Assembly: GCF_011762195.1 (NCBI RefSeq)
Contig: NZ_JAASQK010000004.1
Location: 62,001-126,000, forward strand
Length of the DNA: 64,000 bases
Direction: 5' to 3'
Origin: Sphingomonas oligoaromativorans
Lineage (GTDB): Bacteria; Pseudomonadota; Alphaproteobacteria; Sphingomonadales; Sphingomonadaceae
The translations under genes and the position numbers were made by a program. Shown one piece after another: positions 17,877 through 27,152 of this stretch. The notes under the pieces were generated by a model. The model did not search any database and had not been told where the DNA came from. It saw only the letters and a program-made list of their open reading frames with translations. Each line of letters begins with the position of its first letter. Within the stretch, counting starts at the first letter, position 1.

Positions 17877-18200
17877 ATGAGAGTCGCGGCCATTCTGGCG
17901 CTGGCGTGCCTTGCCGGCTGCCATAAGGCGGAGCGCAGCCATGCGATCGCGGCGCGCGCGCCCGCGTCGTCGCCCGGTGCGAGGCCGGGGGCACCGGCCG
18001 CGCCGCCTCCGGCCCGGACCTATACGTTGCGCGGGCTTCTGTCCGACCCGCAGGTTTTCCCCGATCTGAAGCAATGCCGGGAAGCGCTGAACATCAACGC
18101 CGCCGCGATGGACATCGTCGCCAACGGCAGCAGCGCCCAGCTCCGCTGCGTCCCCACCCAGACCGACCTTGCGACCGCGGTGAACAATCAGGGCCATTGA
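17877..18200 (+). CDS. small lipoprotein, unknown function
   Basis: 107 residues. MRVAAILALACLAGCHKAE gives a clear lipobox (CLAGC), so it is predicted to be a lipoprotein. An Ala/Pro-rich linker (about 30-48) precedes a short C-terminal part with two Cys (LKQCREAL and LRCVPTQTD) that could form a disulfide. It has an ATG start with a purine-rich GGGAGAGA upstream. No family is recognised. Confidence 0.65.
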   Translation: MRVAAILALACLAGCHKAERSHAIAARAPASSPGARPGAPAAPPPARTYTLRGLLSDPQVFPDLKQCREALNINAAAMDIVANGSSAQLRCVPTQTDLATAVNNQGH

Positions 18201-18253
18201 GCGCCGGTCAGCCGTTGCTATGAAGGCGGCGGTGCCGGGGAAAGGGGAAAGCC

Positions 18254-18481
18254 TTGCTTCGTAGTTTCGTCCTGCTGGTGGTGGGTGCGCTGCTCGGCGC
18301 GGCCTTTTTCCATCTCTATTATGTCGGGCTGAGCCCGGAGAAGCGCTGCGGCTGGGATCATCCGTTCGACGATCGGGCGAAGGCGCTGTGCGGGGAGTCC
18401 GCGCCCGCTGCCAAGGCCGCCGGCTATGGCCGCAAGGCGCGCCACGAACTGGACGGGCTGATCGACAACGTCTCGAACTGA
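18254..18481 (+). CDS. small single-pass membrane protein, TTG start
   Basis: 75 residues with one N-terminal membrane helix (FVLLVVGALLGAAFFHLYY) and a polar tail containing CGWDHPFDDRAKALC, two Cys that might pair outside the cytoplasm. The TTG start follows AAAGGGGAAA at good spacing; no ATG is available. Function unknown. It could be a conserved sphingomonad envelope protein, but its reality rests on the ribosome site and membrane segment. Confidence 0.55.
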   Translation: MLRSFVLLVVGALLGAAFFHLYYVGLSPEKRCGWDHPFDDRAKALCGESAPAAKAAGYGRKARHELDGLIDNVSN

Positions 18482-18585
18482 CGCGTGTAGCCGGCGCCCT
18501 TTTGCGCCGGGATGACCAACGATGTCGTCATTGATCGCGCGCATGACGCGTGGCAGGCAACCTCCAACAATCCATTGGAGAGACG

Positions 18586-19713
18586 ATGATCCTGGGAGAG
18601 ATGCAGGCGGCGATCCGCACAACCGTGCGCGATTTCGCGCAGGAGCGGATTCGCCCCAACAGTCAGGCCTATGAGGCGGCGGGCGGTTACCCCGCCGGGC
18701 TGTTCGAGGAACTGGGCGGCATGGGACTGTTCGGCATGACGGCGCCCGCCGAGTTCGGCGGCGCGGAGGCGGATTATGTCTCCTACGCGCTGGCGCTGAT
18801 GGAGATCGCGGCCGCCGACGGGGCGCTCTCCACGATCGTCTCGATCCAGAACTCGATCATGGTCTCTGGTCTGCTCAAGGACGGCAGCGCGGCGCAGAAG
18901 GCGCGCTTCCTCCCCGATCTGATCGCCGGCCGCATGATCGGCGCCTTCGCGCTGACCGAGACGGACGCCGGCTCCGACGCTTCCGCGATCCGCACCCGCG
19001 CCACGAAGATGGAGGGCGGCTGGCGGCTCGACGGGGCCAAGCAGTTCATCACCTCGGGCCGCATCGCGGGGGTGACGATGGTGATCGCCGTTACCGATCC
19101 GGCGGCGGGGAAGAAGGGCATCTCCGCCTTCCTCGTGCCCACCGACACGCCGGGCTATGCGGTGGACAAGGTGGAACACAAGCTGGGGCAGGGCGCGTCC
19201 GACACCTGCGCGCTGCGCTTCGACAATTGCGTCGTGCCCGACGGGATGCTGCTGGGCGCGGAGGGGCGCGGCTATTCGATCGCGCTCTCCAATCTGGAGG
19301 CCGGGCGCATCGGCATCGCGGCGCAGTCGGTCGGCATGGCGCAGGCGGCGCTGGAGATCGCCATCGCCTATGCCAAGGAACGCAGGTCGATGGGGCAGGC
19401 GATCATCGCGCATCAGGCGGTCGGCTTCCGCCTCGCCGATCTGGCGGCGAAGCTGGAGGCGGCGCGGCAGCTCGTGCTTCACGCGGCCAGCCTCAAGGAT
19501 GGCGGGCTACCCTGCCTCAAGGAGGCGTCGATGGCCAAGCTGGTCGCCTCCGAGACGGCCGAGGCGGTGGTGTCGGGCGCGATCCAGACGCTCGGCGGCT
19601 ATGGCTATCTGGAGGAGTTCGGGCTCGCCAAGATCTATCGCGACGTCCGCGTCTGCCAGATCTACGAGGGCACGTCCGATATCCAGCGCATGGTGATCGC
19701 GCGGGCGCTTTGA
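18586..19713 (+). CDS. acyl-CoA dehydrogenase
   Basis: FAD enzyme that makes the alpha-beta double bond in an acyl-CoA, passing electrons to ETF and then to the ETF-quinone oxidoreductase (a gene for which is at 42765). The 375 residues show FALTETDAGSDAS for flavin/substrate binding, the dehydrogenase signature QTLGGYGYLEEF, and catalytic Glu in IYEGTSDIQRM. ATG 18586 opens the conserved N-terminal helix; an upstream in-frame GTG at 18550 adds 12 residues without support. It resembles the short/branched-chain group. The gene is monocistronic and ends at a hairpin shared with clpA. Confidence 0.88.
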   Translation: MILGEMQAAIRTTVRDFAQERIRPNSQAYEAAGGYPAGLFEELGGMGLFGMTAPAEFGGAEADYVSYALALMEIAAADGALSTIVSIQNSIMVSGLLKDGSAAQKARFLPDLIAGRMIGAFALTETDAGSDASAIRTRATKMEGGWRLDGAKQFITSGRIAGVTMVIAVTDPAAGKKGISAFLVPTDTPGYAVDKVEHKLGQGASDTCALRFDNCVVPDGMLLGAEGRGYSIALSNLEAGRIGIAAQSVGMAQAALEIAIAYAKERRSMGQAIIAHQAVGFRLADLAAKLEAARQLVLHAASLKDGGLPCLKEASMAKLVASETAEAVVSGAIQTLGGYGYLEEFGLAKIYRDVRVCQIYEGTSDIQRMVIARAL

Positions 19714-19719
19714 CGGAAA

Positions 19720-19743
19720 CGGCCGGGCATCGCTGCCCGGCCG
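19720..19743. terminator. hairpin between convergent acyl-CoA dehydrogenase and clpA
   Basis: A perfect 10-bp GC stem with a 4-base loop (TCGC) sits in the 54-base gap between two converging genes. There is no long T-run on either side; it probably serves both transcripts. Confidence 0.65.
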
Positions 19744-19767
19744 CTCCGATCGTTCAGGCTTTCAGCG

Positions 19768-22086
19768 TCAGGCCTTCACCTTCGGCTTCTTGGCCTTGCC
19801 GCCACCCTTGCCGGCCTTGGGCGCGGCCGCGGTGATCTCGAAGGCGAGCGCGTCGTCCTTCAGCTTCACGCGGACCTCGCCGCCATGGACGAGCTTGCCG
19901 AACAGCAGCTCCTCGGCCAGCGGCTGCTTGATCTTCTCCTGGATCAGGCGGCCCATCGGGCGGGCGCCATAGAGCTTGTCATAGCCCTTGGCGGTCAGCC
20001 AGTCGCGCGCATCGTCTTCCAGCACGATGTGGACGTCACGGTCGGCGAGCTGGAGTTCGAGCTGGAGCACGAACTTCTCGACGACACGGGCGACCACCTC
20101 GGTCGGCAGATAGCTGAACGGCACGATCGCATCGAGGCGGTTGCGGAATTCCGGCGTGAACATCTTCTTCACGGCCTCCTCGTCCTCGCCCTCGCGGGTG
20201 AGATTGCCGAAGCCCAGCGACTCGCGCGCCATGTCGGACGCGCCGGCGTTGGTGGTCATGATGAGGATGGTGTTGCGGAAGTCGACCGTCTTGCCGTGGT
20301 GGTCGGTCAGCTTTCCGTTGTCCATCACCTGAAGCAGGATGTTGAACAGATCGGGATGCGCCTTCTCGATCTCGTCGAGCAGGAGCACCGAATGGGGCTG
20401 CTGGTCCACCGCATCGGTGAGCAGGCCGCCCTGATCGTAGCCGACATAACCCGGAGGCGCGCCGATCAGCCGGCTGACCGAGTGGCGCTCCATATATTCG
20501 GACATGTCGAACCGCTGGAGCGGGATGCCCATGATCTCGGCGAGCTGGCGCGCCACCTCCGTCTTGCCGACGCCCGTGGGGCCGGAGAAGAGATAGTTGC
20601 CGATCGGCTTGTTGGGCTCGCGAAGCCCCGCGCGGGACAGTTTGATCGCGGACGCCAGCGTCTCGATCGCCTTGTCCTGCCCGAAGACGACGCGCTTGAG
20701 ATCGGTTTCCAGCGTTTCCAGCACCTTCTTGTCGTCGGCGCTGACCGATTTCGGGGGGATGCGCGCCATCGTCGCGATCACCGCCTCCACCTCGCGCGTG
20801 CCGATCACCTTCTTGCGGCGGCTTTCCGGCAGCAGCATCTGCATCGCGCCCGCCTCGTCGATCACGTCGATCGCCTTGTCGGGCAGCTTGCGGTCGTTGA
20901 TGTAGCGTGCCGACAGCTCCACCGCCGACTTGATGGCCTCGGCCGTGTAGCGCAGGTGGTGATGCGCCTCGAAGCTCGGACGCAGGCCGGTGACGATCTT
21001 GATCGTGTCCTCGACCGTCGGTTCGTTCACGTCGATCTTCTGGAAGCGCCGGAGCAGCGCCCGGTCCTTCTCGAAATGATTGCGGAACTCCTTGTAGGTG
21101 GTCGATCCGATGCACCGGATCGCGCCGCCCGAGAGCGCGGGTTTCAGAAGGTTGGACGCATCCATCGCGCCGCCGGAGGTAGCGCCGGCGCCGATCACGG
21201 TGTGGATCTCGTCGATGAACAGCACCGCGTGGGGCAGCTTCTCCAGCTCGGAGACGACCTGCTTCAGACGCTCCTCGAAGTCGCCGCGATAGCGGGTGCC
21301 GGCGAGCAGCGCGCCCATGTCGAGCGAGTAGATCACCGCTTCCTTGAGCACGTCGGGCACCTGGCCCTCGATGATCTTGCGCGCGAGGCCCTCGGCGATG
21401 GCCGTCTTGCCCACGCCCGGATCGCCCACATAGAGCGGATTGTTCTTCGAACGGCGGCAGAGGATCTGGATGGTGCGATCCACTTCGGGGCCACGGCCGA
21501 TCAGCGGATCGACCTTACCTTCCCTGGCCTTCTCGTTGAGGTTGACGGTGAACTGCTTCAGAGCGCTGTCGCCCTTCTGTTTGGGCTCGGCCTTCTGGGT
21601 TTTGTCTTCCTCGGAGCCCTTCACCTCGCGTGCCTCCGTCGCCTGACCGCCCTTGCCGATGCCGTGGCTGATGAAGCTGACCGCATCGAGCCTCGTCATG
21701 TCCTGCTGTTGCAGGAAATAGACCGCATAGCTCTCGCGCTCGCTGAACAGGGCGACGAGGACGTTCGCGCCCGTCACCTCTTCGCGGCCCGAGGACTGCA
21801 CATGGAGGATGGCGCGCTGGATCACGCGCTGGAAGCCGGAGGTGGGCGAGGGGTCGGTCTCCTGATCGGTCTTCAGGGCATCCAGCTCGCTGTCGAGATA
21901 ATGGGTGACCGCATCGCGCAGTTCGGAAAGCTCCACGCCGCAGCCGGTCATCACCTGCGCCGCATGTTCGTCGCCGACCAGCGCGAGGAGGAGATGCTCC
22001 AGCGTCGCATATTCGTGACGTCGCGTGCTCGCCGCGGCGAGCGCGTTGTGGAGGGTGGTTTCAAGTTCGCGAGCGAAAGAGGGCAT
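19768..22086 (-). CDS. clpA: ClpA, ATPase subunit of the ClpAP protease
   Basis: Unfolds and feeds proteins to ClpP. The 772 residues hold the N-terminal double Clp repeat (about 1-145, FARELETTLHNAL), a charged linker, a first AAA+ module with GDPGVGKTAIAEG and VLFIDEIHT, and a second with GPTGVGKTEVARQ and VLLLDEIEKAHP, followed by the C-terminal subdomain. The protein ends in a Lys/Gly-rich tail (KAGKGGGKAKKPKVKA). It lacks the long middle domain of ClpB. Its ribosome site AGGAG lies upstream of the start. The adaptor gene clpS, often next to clpA, is not within the 130 bases upstream. Confidence 0.95.
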   Translation of the reverse strand: MPSFARELETTLHNALAAASTRRHEYATLEHLLLALVGDEHAAQVMTGCGVELSELRDAVTHYLDSELDALKTDQETDPSPTSGFQRVIQRAILHVQSSGREEVTGANVLVALFSERESYAVYFLQQQDMTRLDAVSFISHGIGKGGQATEAREVKGSEEDKTQKAEPKQKGDSALKQFTVNLNEKAREGKVDPLIGRGPEVDRTIQILCRRSKNNPLYVGDPGVGKTAIAEGLARKIIEGQVPDVLKEAVIYSLDMGALLAGTRYRGDFEERLKQVVSELEKLPHAVLFIDEIHTVIGAGATSGGAMDASNLLKPALSGGAIRCIGSTTYKEFRNHFEKDRALLRRFQKIDVNEPTVEDTIKIVTGLRPSFEAHHHLRYTAEAIKSAVELSARYINDRKLPDKAIDVIDEAGAMQMLLPESRRKKVIGTREVEAVIATMARIPPKSVSADDKKVLETLETDLKRVVFGQDKAIETLASAIKLSRAGLREPNKPIGNYLFSGPTGVGKTEVARQLAEIMGIPLQRFDMSEYMERHSVSRLIGAPPGYVGYDQGGLLTDAVDQQPHSVLLLDEIEKAHPDLFNILLQVMDNGKLTDHHGKTVDFRNTILIMTTNAGASDMARESLGFGNLTREGEDEEAVKKMFTPEFRNRLDAIVPFSYLPTEVVARVVEKFVLQLELQLADRDVHIVLEDDARDWLTAKGYDKLYGARPMGRLIQEKIKQPLAEELLFGKLVHGGEVRVKLKDDALAFEITAAAPKAGKGGGKAKKPKVKA

Positions 22087-22223
22087 TGTCGATCAACTCC
22101 TGGGCACACCCGGCCAATGAGCGGGGGCCGTCTCGACAATGTCGGGTCGGTCACCCGTTTCATCAAGGATGTCCGTCCCGCCGCAGGGCCTTGTCGTTGG
22201 GCCGGGAGAGGGGCGGAGGATCC

Positions 22224-22421
22224 TCATCGTTTAAATAGGGCATCCGCGCTTGCGCGATGGTTAACCGCAGTTCGGATTTTTTCCTTGATGCGCACGATCT
22301 CGGCTTCCAGCGCGGCCATGCGCGCCTCAAGCTCCCCGATCGAGAGTGGATCGAGATCCTGACGGCCGAGCGCGGCGATCGGGTCGTCCGCGCGCTTGGG
22401 CAGGAAATCTTCCGTATCCAT
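22224..22421 (-). CDS. DUF1192 family small protein
   Basis: A 65-residue protein typical of alphaproteobacteria: an N-terminal MDTEDFLPKRADDP, then DLDPLSIGELEARMAALEAEI, a short coiled coil, ending in RASADALFKR. The function is unknown. The ATG at 22421 matches the conserved N-terminus; the frame runs on for 15 codons upstream without resemblance. It lies upstream of clpA on the same strand and diverges from a quinone oxidoreductase. Confidence 0.8.
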   Translation of the reverse strand: MDTEDFLPKRADDPIAALGRQDLDPLSIGELEARMAALEAEIVRIKEKIRTAVNHRASADALFKR

Positions 22422-22486
22422 TGTGCGAACGTTGACCCGAAACGGGCCGCTGTCAATAAACCCCACGCGAGTTTGACCAAAAGGGG

Positions 22487-23494
22487 ATGGGTGTGGCGGA
22501 GCTGCCGGAACGGATGATCGCGATCGACCCGGAGGCAGCGGGCGGGCCGGACGTCCTCGTCCCCGTCGAGCGACCGGTGCCGCGGCCGGGGCAGGGGGAG
22601 GTTCTGATCCGCGTGAAGGCGGCCGGGGTGAACCGCCCGGACGTGCTCCAGCGCAAGGGCCATTACCCGCCGCCGCCGGGCGCGCCCTCGATTCTCGGGC
22701 TGGAGATCGCTGGTACGGTGGTCGCGGTGGGCGAAGGGGCGGATGCCTCGATGCTCGCCCAGCCGGTCTGCGCGCTGGTCGCGGGCGGGGGCTATGCCGA
22801 ATATTGCGTGGCGCCCGCCGGCCAGTGCCTGCCGGTGCCGCCCGCGATCAGCATGATCGAGGCGGCGGCGCTGCCGGAGACGGTCTTCACCGTCTGGTCC
22901 AACCTGTTCGAGCGGGCCTATGCGATGGAGGGCGATGCGGTGCTCGTCCATGGCGGCACCAGCGGCATCGGCACGACCGCGATCCTGCTCGGCAAGCTGT
23001 TCGACCTGACCGTCATCGTCACCTGCGGCTCGGATGAGAAATGCGCCCGCGCGACGGAACTCGGGGTGGATCATGCGATCAACTACAAGACGCAGGATTT
23101 CGTCGAGGAGGTGAAGCGCATCGCCGGCGGCAAGGGCGTGCAGGCGGTGCTCGACATGGTCGGCGGGGATTATGTGGCGCGCAATCTCGCCTGCCTCGCG
23201 GACGACGGGCGCCATGTGACGATCGCCGTGCAGGGCGGCGTGAAGGCGGAGATCAACCTCGTCGAGGTGATGCGCCGCCGGCTGACGCTCACCGGCTCGA
23301 CGCTGCGCGCGCGGGACGTGACCTTCAAGGCGCTGGTGGCGGACGAGCTTCGCCGCAACGTCTGGCCGCATGTCGCGGAGGGGCGGCTCAGGCCCGTGAT
23401 CGATTCGGTCTTCCCGCTGGCCGAGGCGGCCAAGGCCCACGCCCGGATGGATGGCGGCGATCATGTTGGCAAGATCGTGCTGGAGATCGCCTGA
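22487..23494 (+). CDS. NAD(P)H quinone oxidoreductase, zinc-independent MDR family (QorA/PIG3-like)
   Basis: Cytoplasmic NADPH-dependent reductase of quinones or enones. The 335 residues have the GroES-like domain (RVKAAGVNRPDVLQRKGHY, PSILGLEIAG) without zinc ligands, then the Rossmann domain with VHGGTSGIGTTAI, the AxxGxxG-type nucleotide site. Length and motifs fit the PIG3-like subgroup. It starts at ATG 22487 after AAGGGG. It is divergent from the DUF1192 gene, with 65 bases between them that must hold both promoters. Confidence 0.85.
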   Translation: MGVAELPERMIAIDPEAAGGPDVLVPVERPVPRPGQGEVLIRVKAAGVNRPDVLQRKGHYPPPPGAPSILGLEIAGTVVAVGEGADASMLAQPVCALVAGGGYAEYCVAPAGQCLPVPPAISMIEAAALPETVFTVWSNLFERAYAMEGDAVLVHGGTSGIGTTAILLGKLFDLTVIVTCGSDEKCARATELGVDHAINYKTQDFVEEVKRIAGGKGVQAVLDMVGGDYVARNLACLADDGRHVTIAVQGGVKAEINLVEVMRRRLTLTGSTLRARDVTFKALVADELRRNVWPHVAEGRLRPVIDSVFPLAEAAKAHARMDGGDHVGKIVLEIA

Positions 23495-23588
23495 TCCATA
23501 AGGAAGGCTGATCGATCCGGGGCACAAAACCGCGTTTCTCCGGGCGCTTGGCTGCCTTAGGGAGCGGCGACCATCAGGAGGGGCGCAC

Positions 23589-24206
23589 ATGGAAAAGCTG
23601 GTTCTTCACGAGGATTCGGACTCGGGCAATTGCTACAAGGTCCGTCTGGTGGCGGCGCATCTGGGCCTGTCGCTCGAACGCCGTGACTATGACACGCTGA
23701 AGGGCGAGACGCGGACGCCGGAGTTCCTCGCCAACGTGAACGCCAACGGTCGCATCCCCGTGCTCCAGATCGGCGACCGCTTCCTGCCGGAGAGCAGCGC
23801 CGCCTGTTTCTATCTCGCGGATGGATCGCCGCTGATTCCCGAGGATCGCTTCGATCGCGCCGACATGCTGCGCTGGATGTTCTTCGAGCAGTATAATCAT
23901 GAGCCCAACGTCGCGACGCTGCGCTTCTGGTTGTCCTTCGTGGGCGAGGATCGGCTCACCGAGGCGCAGAACGCGCTGATCCCGGCCAAGCGCATCGCGG
24001 GCAACGCCGCGCTCGCGCTGATGGACGAGCATCTGCGCGGGCATGACTTCTTCGTAGGCGGGCGCTTCACGCTCGCCGACATCGCGCTCTACGCCTACAC
24101 GCATGTGATGGAGGGCGGCGGTTTCGATCGGGGAGCCTATCCCGCCGTCGAGCGCTGGCTCGGCCGGGTGGCGGCGCTGCCGGGGCATGTTCCTATCGAT
24201 GAATGA
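23589..24206 (+). CDS. glutathione S-transferase family protein
   Basis: 205 residues. The thioredoxin-like half (1-80) begins LVLHEDSDSGNCYKVRL, where a Ser or Cys near residues 11-14 could activate the glutathione thiol, with the cis-Pro in NGRIPVLQIG and the gamma-Glu binding pair ES in LPESSAAC. The helical half carries FTLADIALYAYTH, the conserved N-capping box. The start is preceded by CAGGAGGGG. Substrate unknown. Confidence 0.85.
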   Translation: MEKLVLHEDSDSGNCYKVRLVAAHLGLSLERRDYDTLKGETRTPEFLANVNANGRIPVLQIGDRFLPESSAACFYLADGSPLIPEDRFDRADMLRWMFFEQYNHEPNVATLRFWLSFVGEDRLTEAQNALIPAKRIAGNAALALMDEHLRGHDFFVGGRFTLADIALYAYTHVMEGGGFDRGAYPAVERWLGRVAALPGHVPIDE

Positions 24207-24258
24207 CATCAGCGCCTTGCCCTAGGCCGCGCTCCACGGTACATTCCCGCAACGCAGA

Positions 24259-24289
24259 GGCCGCTCCCGTGTGGGGCGGCCCTTTCTTT
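24259..24289 (+). terminator. intrinsic terminator after the GST gene
   Basis: GC-rich stem (24259-24268 with 24273-24281, one bulge) with loop GTGT, followed by CTTTCTTTA. It lies just before the ribosome site of the DUF1013 gene. Confidence 0.65.
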
Positions 24290-24307
24290 ATCCATCGGAG
24301 AGCAACC

Positions 24308-25003
24308 GTGTCCCAGCCGCTCATGCCCCATGCGACCGCGTCCTGGCTGGTCGACAATACCGCGCTCAGCTTCCAGCAGATCGCCGAATTTTGCGGCCTC
24401 CACATCCTCGAAGTGCAGGCGATCGCGGACGATACCGCCGGCATCAAGCTGGCCGGCCGCGATCCCGTCCGCGCTCACGAGCTGAGCATGGAAGAGATCG
24501 AGAAGGGCCAGGCCAACCCCAACTACCGTCTCCAGATGGCCAAGGGGCCGGAGCAGGCGCGCCGCACCAAGGGGCCGCGCTACACGCCGGTGTCCAAGCG
24601 TCAGGACAAGCCGGACGGCATCGCCTGGATCATCCGCAACCACCCGGAAGTGTCGGACGGCGCGATCGGCAAGCTGATCGGCACCACCCGCACCACCATC
24701 GCGGCGATCCGCGACCGGACCCACTGGAACATCGCCAACATCACGCCGAAGGATCCGGTGACGCTGGGCCTCTGCTCGCAGCGTGAACTGGACGCCGCGA
24801 TCGCCAAGGCCGCCAAGGCCGCCGGGATCGAGGCGCCGGTCGACGATCGCCTCTCGGGTGACCGTGCCGCGCTCATCGAGGAACTGCGCGCCCAGCGTGA
24901 CGCCGCCCATCGCGGGTCGGGCGAAGGCGAGGATGGCGAGGGCGCGCCTGCGCGGCCGACCTACAGCCTGCCCGAAGGCGTGGTCGATCCGTTCAAGCGC
25001 TGA
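24308..25003 (+). CDS. DUF1013 transcriptional regulator (TrcR-like)
   Basis: A 231-residue protein of the alphaproteobacterial DUF1013 family, described as a cell-cycle transcriptional regulator in related bacteria. The N-terminus (ASWLVDNTALSFQQIAEFCGLH) forms a helix-turn-helix-like unit and the middle (AIGKLIGTTRTTIAAIRDRT) a second one. The C-terminal third is charged and low in complexity (GSGEGEDGEG). I chose GTG 24308 because GGAG lies 7 bases upstream; ATG 24323 would remove five residues. DNA target not known from this sequence. Confidence 0.85.
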   Translation: MSQPLMPHATASWLVDNTALSFQQIAEFCGLHILEVQAIADDTAGIKLAGRDPVRAHELSMEEIEKGQANPNYRLQMAKGPEQARRTKGPRYTPVSKRQDKPDGIAWIIRNHPEVSDGAIGKLIGTTRTTIAAIRDRTHWNIANITPKDPVTLGLCSQRELDAAIAKAAKAAGIEAPVDDRLSGDRAALIEELRAQRDAAHRGSGEGEDGEGAPARPTYSLPEGVVDPFKR

Positions 25004-25174
25004 CGAAATCCGGGACGGGCGATATCGGGAGATGTCGCCTGCCTCCGCCCGGTGGCTCGGGGTGGCCGGGGCCGATTTAATATATTGATTTCCGAATAGC
25101 TTTTCTTTTCGGGTCCGAACCTTTTTTGCCCGGAATTGCTTCCGCCGTTCCGATCGCTCGGTTATGCTCGCCGC
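25004..25174. other. intergenic region with AT-rich island
   Basis: 171 bases between the DUF1013 regulator and the AMP-ligase-like gene. About 25074-25125 is markedly AT-rich for this genome (TTTAATATATTGATTTCC, then T-rich blocks). It may be a promoter region of the downstream gene. A weak hairpin TTCGG/CCGAA before TTTTTT (25107-25125) could be a terminator of the upstream gene. I see no ORF in it. Confidence 0.4.
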
Positions 25175-26872
25175 ATGATGACTGCGGGGGATCGTCTGGG
25201 CGGTTCGGTCTGTCATTCGGCGGACGGGTTCGTTGACCTTCGAGCCTTGTCCTTGCCCGACCTGCTGGAGCGGGCGGCCGCCGTGGCGCCCGATGCTCCG
25301 CTGATCGATTTCTTCGGGCGCGTCTTCACCTATGCCGAGATGACGGCGCTTGCCGGCCGAGTGGCGACGGGGCTCGCCGAGCTGGGCATCAGGCCGGGCG
25401 ATCGCGTCGGCCTCTATCTCCCCAACGTGCCTTATTATGTGGCGGCCTATCATGGCGTGCTGCGGCTCGGCGCCGTGGTGGTGAACCTCTCGTCGAGCAG
25501 TTCCATGGAAGAGCTGCGCCGCCAGGTCGAGGATTCCGGCGTGCGGGTCGTCTTCACGCTGGCGGCGACCGGTTTCCTGCCCAAGGCGATGGGGCTGCTG
25601 GCGGATAGCGCGTTGGAAAGGCTGGTGGTGGGGCCGTTGTCCGGCTGCCTGACGGGCGGCAAGGCCTTCTTCCAGCGCTTTTTCGGGCGGGGGCTGCTGC
25701 CGATGCCACCTTCGGACGATCGGGTCTGCTCCTTTGAAGAGCTGGTCGCCAATAATGGCTCGGTGCCGAGGATCGGCGTCGATCCCATGCGCGATCTCGC
25801 CCTGATCCAATATTCATCCGGGGACGGTGGCGCGGCGCGTGGGGCGGTGTTCACGCATCAGGCATTGTCGGCGAACGCGCGGCAGATGGGTTTGCTTTGC
25901 CCCTGGCGCGGCACGCAGCGGCCGGAATCGGACGAGAGGGTGATCTGCGCGCTGCCGCTGTCGACGATCTTCGGGCAAGGCTGTGTCCTCAACCGGATCG
26001 TGGTCAAGGGCGGCCAGATGGTGATGCTGTCCTTCTTCCGCCCGACGGAGGCGATCGCCGCCATCCGGCGCACGCGGGCGAATTGCCTGCCCGCCACCCC
26101 GGCGATGCTGCGCGCGCTGCTCAATCATCCGGGGCTGACCCGGATGGACCTGGCGTCGCTCGATCTCTGCATCGTGGTCGGCGCGCCGCTGCCGCAGGTG
26201 CTGCGCGAGCGGTTCGAGCGCTTCTCCGACGCGCAGGTGATCGAGACATATGGATTGACCGAAGCCGGGATCGTCAGTTGCAGCCCGGTCGATGGGCGCG
26301 ACCGGCCCGGCTCGATCAGCCGGGCGCTGCCGGCGACTCAGGTGGCGCTTGCCCATCGCGACGACCCGGCGCGGGCTCCGTCGCCCGGCGAACCCGGAGA
26401 GATCATCGTCCGGGGGCCGCAGCTCATGCTGGACTATCGGCGCGGCGGGGCGCCGTTCGTCGAGCGGGAAGGGCGGCGCTGGCTGCGGACCGGCGATATC
26501 GGTTCGATCGATGTGGCGGGGCACATCTACGTCGTCGATCGTGTCGTGGATACGATTTCGGTGACGGGTTTCCGGGTCTATCCCAGCCAGATCGAGGCGA
26601 TCCTGTGCCGTCATCCGGCGGTGGAGCAGGCGCTCGTGGCGGGCGTGCCCGATCATTATGCGGGCGAACTGCCAAAGGCGTTCGTCACGCTGGCCGAAGG
26701 CGCGTCGGTGACGGCGAGGGATATCAGGGATTGGCTCAACGCGCGCGTGGGCAAGCACGAGCAACTGGTCGACCTCGAAATCCGCGACATATTGCCCCGC
26801 GATCGCCGGGGGAGGCTGGACCGGCAGGCGGTGATCCGGCGGGAGAACGCTTTGCCGACGGGATCGGCTTGA
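25175..26872 (+). CDS. AMP-dependent synthetase/ligase-like protein with altered catalytic motifs
   Basis: 565 residues with the full ANL-fold order: N-terminal [35 protein letters not shown]5-type YGLTEAG, A7-type [11 protein letters not shown]8-type [19 protein letters not shown] and a C-terminal lid. Two positions normally essential are changed. The phosphate-binding loop reads [10 protein letters not shown] (213-222) in place of the usual Thr/Ser-Gly-Thr-Thr-Gly. The lid position of the adenylating Lys reads GRLDR, an Arg at 547. So it may bind an acyl chain without making acyl-AMP, or use an unusual chemistry. Start ATG 25175 or 25178. No thioesterase, PKS or carrier gene is adjacent. 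Confidence 0.75.
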   Translation: MMTAGDRLGGSVCHSADGFVDLRALSLPDLLERAAAVAPDAPLIDFFGRVFTYAEMTALAGRVATGLAELGIRPGDRVGLYLPNVPYYVAAYHGVLRLGAVVVNLSSSSSMEELRRQVEDSGVRVVFTLAATGFLPKAMGLLADSALERLVVGPLSGCLTGGKAFFQRFFGRGLLPMPPSDDRVCSFEELVANNGSVPRIGVDPMRDLALIQYSSGDGGAARGAVFTHQALSANARQMGLLCPWRGTQRPESDERVICALPLSTIFGQGCVLNRIVVKGGQMVMLSFFRPTEAIAAIRRTRANCLPATPAMLRALLNHPGLTRMDLASLDLCIVVGAPLPQVLRERFERFSDAQVIETYGLTEAGIVSCSPVDGRDRPGSISRALPATQVALAHRDDPARAPSPGEPGEIIVRGPQLMLDYRRGGAPFVEREGRRWLRTGDIGSIDVAGHIYVVDRVVDTISVTGFRVYPSQIEAILCRHPAVEQALVAGVPDHYAGELPKAFVTLAEGASVTARDIRDWLNARVGKHEQLVDLEIRDILPRDRRGRLDRQAVIRRENALPTGSA

Positions 26873-26903
26873 CCCGCCCGATACCCGCCGCCACAAGCGG
26901 CCC

Positions 26904-27152
26904 ATGGCAGAAGATGGCGACCGCATCGCGGAATTGAGCTTCGAGGACGCGCTCAAGCGACTGGAGACGATTGTACAGCAGCTCGAAAGCGGCGACGTGC
27001 CGCTCGAAAAGTCGATCGAGCTTTATGGGGAAGGCGACAGGTTGCGTGCCCAATGCGAGGCGCGGCTGAAGGCCGCCCAGGCCCGTATCGAGCAGATCCA
27101 GATCGGCGCCGATGGCGCGCCGGCCGCTTCCCGCCCCTTCGATGCCGAGTGA
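26904..27152 (+). CDS. xseB: exodeoxyribonuclease VII small subunit
   Basis: 82 residues, matching Xse[22 protein letters not shown], then [26 protein letters not shown] cut into two antiparallel helices. Together with XseA it degrades single-stranded DNA. It overlaps the start of ispA by 11 bases, an order found in many proteobacteria. Confidence 0.93.
   Translation: MAEDGDRIAELSFEDALKRLETIVQQLESGDVPLEKSIELYGEGDRLRAQCEARLKAAQARIEQIQIGADGAPAASRPFDAE

Noticed and set aside
15108-18197. 1029-codon open frame on the minus strand opposite the DUF3142 pair
   Set aside because: The plus-strand genes have export signals and coupled starts; the minus frame has none.
19711-19736. GACGGAAA followed by GCATC, resembling the ECF promoter motif
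   Set aside because: The gap between the blocks is only about seven bases instead of 11, and the sequence is the hairpin between two converging genes.
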